Assembly: GCA_046302135.1 (NCBI GenBank)
Contig: JBKCIQ010000056.1
Coordinates: forward strand, 1-10,890
Direction of reading: 5' to 3'
Length of the DNA: 10,890 nucleotides
DNA from: AM-1111 sp046302135
Lineage (GTDB): Bacteria; Bacteroidota; Bacteroidia; B-17B0; Aurantibacillaceae
Under the pieces are notes generated by a model. The model did not search any database. It was given only the letters and a program-made list of their open reading frames with translations, and was not told where the DNA came from. Shown piece after piece: positions 6,502 through 10,890 of this stretch (the first letter of the stretch is position 1; each line of letters starts with the position of its first letter). The position numbers and the translations under genes were made by a program.

Positions 6502-9500
6502 ATGAAAAAAATTTTCACATTTGTTTTGAGTGTTCTTTTTTTTAGCACTCTTATTTCTCAAGAATATTATCGTTATCCGGTAATTAATTATTCTACTAAA
6601 GATTATGGTGTTTTTCAGGGTCAGCAAAATTGGGCTGTGGTTCAAGATGATGATTGGAATATTTATATCGGTAATGATAATGGTGTTCTTTTGTACAATG
6701 GGCTTTCATGGAGACATATTCCTGTAGTTCTTGGCCAAAAGGTATATTCTATGGCTTTGGGTTCGGACAACAAAGTATTTGTTGGTTGTAGTGGGGGACA
6801 ATTTGGCTTTCTTGAAAAAAATAAATCGGGAAAGTTTAATTACACGCCGTTATCAGAAAATTTGAAGGAGGAAGATCGACCCATTTCAACAATATGGAGG
6901 ATTTTTTCTGTTAATGGTATTATTTATTTTCAGTGTAATGAGGCAATTTATGTTTATTCCAATAATAAACTCGAAATTATTAGGCCGGAGAATAGTTTTC
7001 ACTTGGCTTTGTGTACCGGTGATGAAGTTTATGCCAGAGACCGGAATAAAGGCCTAGTTAGAATAAAAGGAAATAAATGCGAACTAGTAAATGACAATTC
7101 AATTCTTAAGGAATATGGATTATTTGCTTTGCTAAAAGATGAAAAAAACCCTGATTTATTAATATTAGTTACTCAGGAGCTGGGGCTTTTCAGAGTTAAT
7201 CGTAGAAGTGGTGAGCTGTCTGAAATCAAAACAACAGACAAAGAATTTCTGATTTCATCTAAAATCTATGGTGCAAAAAAACTTCCGGGAAACTTATTTG
7301 CATTAAATACCCAATACAACGGCGTAGTTGTAATTGATAACAACGGTGTGGTATTGCGAGTCATTAACGAGGAGGTCGGCTTAATGAATAACTATGTGAT
7401 TGATCAGTTTTATGATAAGGCCGGAAACTTGTGGTTGGCATTGGAAAAAGGAATTGCAAAAATTGAATGGAATTCTTCTCTTCAGATTTTTGATGAAAAA
7501 TCAGGTTTTGATGGTACCATTCGCTGTTCAGGATTAAATAAAAATGAAACCTACCTAGGAACATCAACAGGTCTTTTTGTTAAAGATAATAAGGATGCAA
7601 AATTTAAAAGAGTTGATGGAGTAGGTCCTGTATGGAAAATTTCTGTAAGTAATAATATGCTATTTGCTTCGTCTGAGAATGGATTGTTTTCAATAAAAGA
7701 AAGAAAGGCATCCAAATTATTTGATGGAAATTCCAGGACGTTTTTTTATTCTAAAGTTTTTAATAAATATATTTTGGGTACAAATCAGGGTGTTTATTCT
7801 TTAGATGAAAATTTTAAAAATCAGACTGTAATATCTGCTGATCTTGGAGAAATATATCAAATTGCAGAAGGTAAGACTGAATCAGATTCAAGGCCTTTCA
7901 TTTGGGCTACTTCAACACAGGGCAATACTGTTGCAATTAATCTTGATTCAAATAAAATTAATCTAAAGTATTTTACCAAAGATAATGGACTTCCTCATGA
8001 GTGGATTTATCCTTTTGAGCTCAATGGAAAAATTTTATTTGGGTCAAACTACGGCTTGCTGGAACTTAAAGGAAAAACATTTGATGAAAATGTGATTTTC
8101 GATATTGCCTCCTTATCAGGAAAAAAAATTGAATCAAGTTTTTCATATCTGGAAAAAATCAATGATCTGGATTATTACTATGTTTCGGAAAATGCCTTGC
8201 ATCATTATCAAGCCAAGACAGGATTAAATAAAAAGCTTCAAATGATTCCTATTTCTTTTGGTAGAATTAATGATGCTCATTACAACAATAATAAACTATT
8301 GGTTTCATGCAGCGAGGGTGCAGTTGCCTATGAAGAAAAAAATGACCTCATTGTGCCTCCGGTTGTTGTTAGAAAAATTTTGCTCAATGGTGATTCTGTA
8401 TTTATCGATGGTGGAAAAACCTCTAGTTTTAACATTGATCAGGCAATTGAATATGAATATAATAATATTCAGTTCTTTTTTAGTGCCGGTGATTTTTCCA
8501 ACGAAGAGTATAATCAATACTTTATTAAACTCGAAGGTTCAGACACATTAATCTCCGATTGGAAAAATGGCAATTCAATTTCATTTAACAATTTAAGAGA
8601 GGGTACATATAAATTAAAAATAAAATATAAAAATGCATATGGTCGAGAAAGTGATGAGCTTCAGTTGCAATTTACAATTCTTCCACCATGGTACAGATCA
8701 TATGCTGCTTATTTCGGATATGTTTTAATTTTTATAATAGCTTTAATCTCATCCGCAAAAATTGCATCTTTCAGGTTGAGAAAACAGAAAAAAGTATTAG
8801 AAGAGATTGTTGCTAAAAGAACAGCTGAAATAGCGGGTAAAAATGATGAGTTGGCAGCAAGAAATCTTGAAATTTTACATCAAAAGCAAGAAATTACCGA
8901 TAGTATCAACTATGCAAAAAGAATTCAAACCGCCATACTTCCATCAACTGAAGAAATTAATAAAATAATGCAAGGTGTATTTGTTCTTTTTCTTCCAAAG
9001 GATATTGTGAGCGGAGATTTTTATTGGTTTCATAAAATAAACGAAAATGAGTTTTTAATAGCTTGTGCAGATTGTACAGGACATGGTGTGCCCGGTGGTT
9101 TTATGAGTATGATCTGTGCAGAAAAATTAAATGAGGCTGCAACTCAATTTTTAGATCCATCAGAAATACTTTCAATGGTAAACAAATCAATAAAAAAGTC
9201 TTTGCGACAAGATGGAAATGTTGGCTCAACTAAAGACGGAATGGAGATTGCTTTACTAAAGGTTTCCGTCTCAAATAAAATGGTTGTATACTCAGGAGCA
9301 AATAGGTTTCTATGGTTAATTCGTTCCAACGAAAACAGCATAACCGAATTTAAACCTACTAAGGCAGGAATTGCAGGAACAACACCTGATGAACAGAAAT
9401 TTGAAGAACACACTATTCAGTTAATTGATGGAGATTCAGTATACATTTCAAGCGATGGTTTTGGGGATCAGTTTGGAGGAGAAAAACAAAAAAAACTGAC

Positions 9501-9645
9501 TACAAAAAGATTTAAGGAAATCTTATTGGAAAATAAGAATTTGAAAGCTGAGACGGAACATGATTTTTTAAAGCAATATATTACGAATTGGAGAGGGGAT
9601 CTTGAACAAATTGATGATATTTTGGTCATAGGCTTAAAATTTTGA
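6502..9645 (+). CDS. Transmembrane sensor phosphatase: beta-propeller, Y_Y_Y domain and SpoIIE/PP2C phosphatase
   Basis: This 1047-residue protein has a signal peptide (1-20, ending ISQ) and a periplasmic beta-propeller of two-component-regulator type, about 35-630. Blades are marked by W-x-G-x-x-x-G patterns such as WNIYIGNDNGVLLYNG (52-67), the AGNLWLALEKGIAKI stretch ending at 321 and KILFGSNYGLLELKG (510-524). A Y_Y_Y domain follows (about 651-728), then one membrane span (about 735-757), a coiled coil (about 758-805) and a cytoplasmic SpoIIE-type PP2C phosphatase (about 815-1047). Metal-binding acidic residues are in place: D839 in SGDFYW, D857 in ADCTGHGVPGG, D985 in SSDGFGDQFGG and D1038-D1039 in QIDDILVIGL. 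It should dephosphorylate a Ser/Thr-phosphorylated protein, perhaps an anti-sigma-factor antagonist, in response to an external ligand. Many proteins with this sensor half end in a histidine kinase; none is present here. Ligand and partner are not encoded in the window. Confidence 0.93.
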   Translation: MKKIFTFVLSVLFFSTLISQEYYRYPVINYSTKDYGVFQGQQNWAVVQDDDWNIYIGNDNGVLLYNGLSWRHIPVVLGQKVYSMALGSDNKVFVGCSGGQFGFLEKNKSGKFNYTPLSENLKEEDRPISTIWRIFSVNGIIYFQCNEAIYVYSNNKLEIIRPENSFHLALCTGDEVYARDRNKGLVRIKGNKCELVNDNSILKEYGLFALLKDEKNPDLLILVTQELGLFRVNRRSGELSEIKTTDKEFLISSKIYGAKKLPGNLFALNTQYNGVVVIDNNGVVLRVINEEVGLMNNYVIDQFYDKAGNLWLALEKGIAKIEWNSSLQIFDEKSGFDGTIRCSGLNKNETYLGTSTGLFVKDNKDAKFKRVDGVGPVWKISVSNNMLFASSENGLFSIKERKASKLFDGNSRTFFYSKVFNKYILGTNQGVYSLDENFKNQTVISADLGEIYQIAEGKTESDSRPFIWATSTQGNTVAINLDSNKINLKYFTKDNGLPHEWIYPFELNGKILFGSNYGLLELKGKTFDENVIFDIASLSGKKIESSFSYLEKINDLDYYYVSENALHHYQAKTGLNKKLQMIPISFGRINDAHYNNNKLLVSCSEGAVAYEEKNDLIVPPVVVRKILLNGDSVFIDGGKTSSFNIDQAIEYEYNNIQFFFSAGDFSNEEYNQYFIKLEGSDTLISDWKNGNSISFNNLREGTYKLKIKYKNAYGRESDELQLQFTILPPWYRSYAAYFGYVLIFIIALISSAKIASFRLRKQKKVLEEIVAKRTAEIAGKNDELAARNLEILHQKQEITDSINYAKRIQTAILPSTEEINKIMQGVFVLFLPKDIVSGDFYWFHKINENEFLIACADCTGHGVPGGFMSMICAEKLNEAATQFLDPSEILSMVNKSIKKSLRQDGNVGSTKDGMEIALLKVSVSNKMVVYSGANRFLWLIRSNENSITEFKPTKAGIAGTTPDEQKFEEHTIQLIDGDSVYISSDGFGDQFGGEKQKKLTTKRFKEILLENKNLKAETEHDFLKQYITNWRGDLEQIDDILVIGLKF

Positions 9646-9650
9646 TTTCA

Positions 9651-10751
9651 ATGAACGTTTTAATTTCTGAAATAATAGAATGTATTGAGAAATTTGCTCC
9701 CGTTCAATTACAGGAGAATTATGATAACGCAGGATTAGTTGTTGGTGCTCCTAATAAAATATTAACAGGCGTTTTGCTTTGTGTTGACTCTACTGAAGAA
9801 ATAATTGATGAGGCAATTAATAAAAACTGCAATCTCGTAATTGCGCATCACCCTATTATATTTAACGGGATTAAAAAGTTGAACGGTAAAAATTATATTG
9901 AAAGAACAATAATCAAGGCGATTAAGAATGATATTTCAATTTATGTTGCTCACACGAATTTGGATAATTTGGCAGATGGAGTAAACAAAAAAATTGCAGA
10001 TAAGTTGGGCCTAAATAATATTAATATACTCAGGCCAAAATTAAATCAATTGAGAAAACTGGTAACATTTTGTCCTGCTGAACATGCAGAAAAATTAAGG
10101 GAAAAAATTTTTGAAGCAGGTGCAGGCCACATCGGAAATTACGATTCCTGTAGCTTTAACGTTAACGGAGAGGGCACATTTAGAGGTAACGAAAAAACTA
10201 AGCCCTTTGTAGGTAAAAAAGAAGAGTTGAATAAGGAAAATGAAATCAGAATTGAAACTATTTTTCCTTTCACTAAACAAAAAACTGTGCTAAATGCATT
10301 AATTTCTAATCATCCATACGAAGAGGTAGCATACGATGTATATCCCTTGGATAATGAGTATGCTAAAATTGGTTCAGGCGCTATAGGAGACTTAGATGTC
10401 CCTATGTCCGAAGTCGAATTTCTTGGCTTTCTTAAAAAAGCTATGAATACGCCAATTATAAGGCATACAAAATTTTTGCACAAGCCCATACATAAGATTT
10501 CGATTTGTGGAGGTTCCGGCAGTTTTTTGTTGCAAGATGCCATTTCAAAAGGGGCAGATGTTTTTATTACGGCAGATTTTAAATACCATGATTTTTTTGA
10601 TGCTGACAATAAAATAATCATAGCTGATATAGGGCATTATGAGAGTGAGCAATTTACCGTTGAGATATTCGAAGAATTAATTGAAAATAACTTCTCAGAT
10701 ATTCCGGTTTTTATTGCACAAACAGAAACCAATCCGGTTTTATATTTTTAG
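9651..10751 (+). CDS. Nif3-like dinuclear metal centre protein (NIF3/YqfO family)
   Basis: This 366-residue protein belongs to the widespread NIF3 family, whose members form hexamers with two metal ions per subunit; the cellular role is still debated (GTP cyclohydrolase I type 2 is a label often attached without proof for each member). N-terminal motifs are ENYDNAGLVVG (22-32), IAHHPIIF (64-71, ligands H66/H67) and AHTNLDN (100-106, D105). C-terminal motifs are ICGGSGSF (285-292), ITADFKYHDF (306-315) and IGHYESEQF (327-335, H329 and E333). Between them, about 128-235, is the PII/CutA-like inserted domain of the long YqfO-type members, including HPYEEVAYDVYPL (221-233). All metal ligands look intact. 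It starts five bases after the phosphatase stop. ATG 9651 is preferred, and an in-frame TTG at 9642 would overlap that gene. The two are likely co-transcribed. Confidence 0.94.
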   Translation: MNVLISEIIECIEKFAPVQLQENYDNAGLVVGAPNKILTGVLLCVDSTEEIIDEAINKNCNLVIAHHPIIFNGIKKLNGKNYIERTIIKAIKNDISIYVAHTNLDNLADGVNKKIADKLGLNNINILRPKLNQLRKLVTFCPAEHAEKLREKIFEAGAGHIGNYDSCSFNVNGEGTFRGNEKTKPFVGKKEELNKENEIRIETIFPFTKQKTVLNALISNHPYEEVAYDVYPLDNEYAKIGSGAIGDLDVPMSEVEFLGFLKKAMNTPIIRHTKFLHKPIHKISICGGSGSFLLQDAISKGADVFITADFKYHDFFDADNKIIIADIGHYESEQFTVEIFEELIENNFSDIPVFIAQTETNPVLYF

Positions 10752-10890
10752 ATACAGTTTTAAAAGATGCAGTCAAATTTTAACTAATTTATATTCAGGC
10801 TGTTGTGATTTTTAATTCTTTTTCATTGGAGTTTTATAAAAAAACTAAATAATACATTTTTTATTCGTTTTGAATTAAAATATTAATATA
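10752..10890. other. AT-rich intergenic end of window, no gene recognised
   Basis: This stretch after the Nif3-like gene has no coding region I can support on either strand. It contains a weak hairpin, AGTTTT-ATAAA-AAAACT at 10830-10846, made only of A/T pairs apart from the outer-most G-C pair. It is too weak to call a terminator with confidence. A TTTTG near 10871 could be part of a promoter that continues past the window. Confidence 0.6.

Noticed and set aside
8258..8551. A 97-codon + strand frame within the sensor-phosphatase gene
   Set aside because: It overlaps a well-supported domain protein in another frame and its translation shows no family features.
10830..10846. A/T hairpin near the window end as a terminator of the Nif3-like gene
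   Set aside because: It has almost no G-C pairs and would be unstable; reported only as a weak structure in the intergenic note.
1..10890. Mobile elements, CRISPR arrays, tRNA genes, riboswitches
   Set aside because: No transposase or integrase domains, regularly spaced repeats, terminal inverted repeats, cloverleaf sequence or known aptamer core were seen on reading both strands by eye.

Overview
The window looks like chromosomal DNA from a low-GC member of the Bacteroidota, probably Flavobacteriia- or Sphingobacteriia-like. The indications are AT-rich intergenic DNA without clear Shine-Dalgarno sequences, promoter-like TTTG / TAnnTTTG elements of the Bacteroidota type, signal peptides ending in ...SQ, a periplasmic propeller/Y_Y_Y sensor joined to a SpoIIE-type phosphatase, and a compact signal recognition particle (SRP) RNA. 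All protein genes lie on the + strand. The only clear minus-strand gene is the SRP RNA.

Layout: 1-125 is the 3' end of a gene whose product matches the C-terminal TRAM domain of RimO (ribosomal protein S12 methylthiotransferase). Next are an exported TPR protein (178-1302) and a polytopic membrane protein of unknown function (1299-2327), which overlap by ATGA. After an AT-rich gap holding an FNR/CRP-like palindrome comes a tandem-domain universal stress protein (2416-3318). Then come glyceraldehyde-3-phosphate dehydrogenase (3387-4382) and, six bases later, a membrane-anchored transglutaminase-like protein with a TTG start (4389-5315).

The 198-base gap at 5316-5513 is occupied by the SRP RNA gene on the minus strand (about 5325-5419), with its own -7 element and a U-run terminator. 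It converges on the transglutaminase-like gene and diverges from a DPM1/GtrB-type polyprenyl-phosphate glycosyltransferase (5514-6464). The largest gene (6502-9645) encodes a sensor phosphatase: signal peptide, beta-propeller, Y_Y_Y domain, one membrane span, coiled coil and PP2C/SpoIIE phosphatase. It is followed five bases later by a Nif3-family dinuclear-metal protein (9651-10751). The last 139 bases are AT-rich and hold no gene I can support.

Taken together this is mostly housekeeping and cell-envelope/signalling content: ribosome modification, protein targeting, glycolysis, lipid-linked sugar transfer, stress response and a transmembrane signalling phosphatase. I see no transposase, integrase, CRISPR array, tRNA or defence system, and no clear candidate for a wholly new system. 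The least understood parts are the histidine-bearing membrane protein at 1299-2327, the membrane-bound transglutaminase-like protein, and the unknown partner of the sensor phosphatase.
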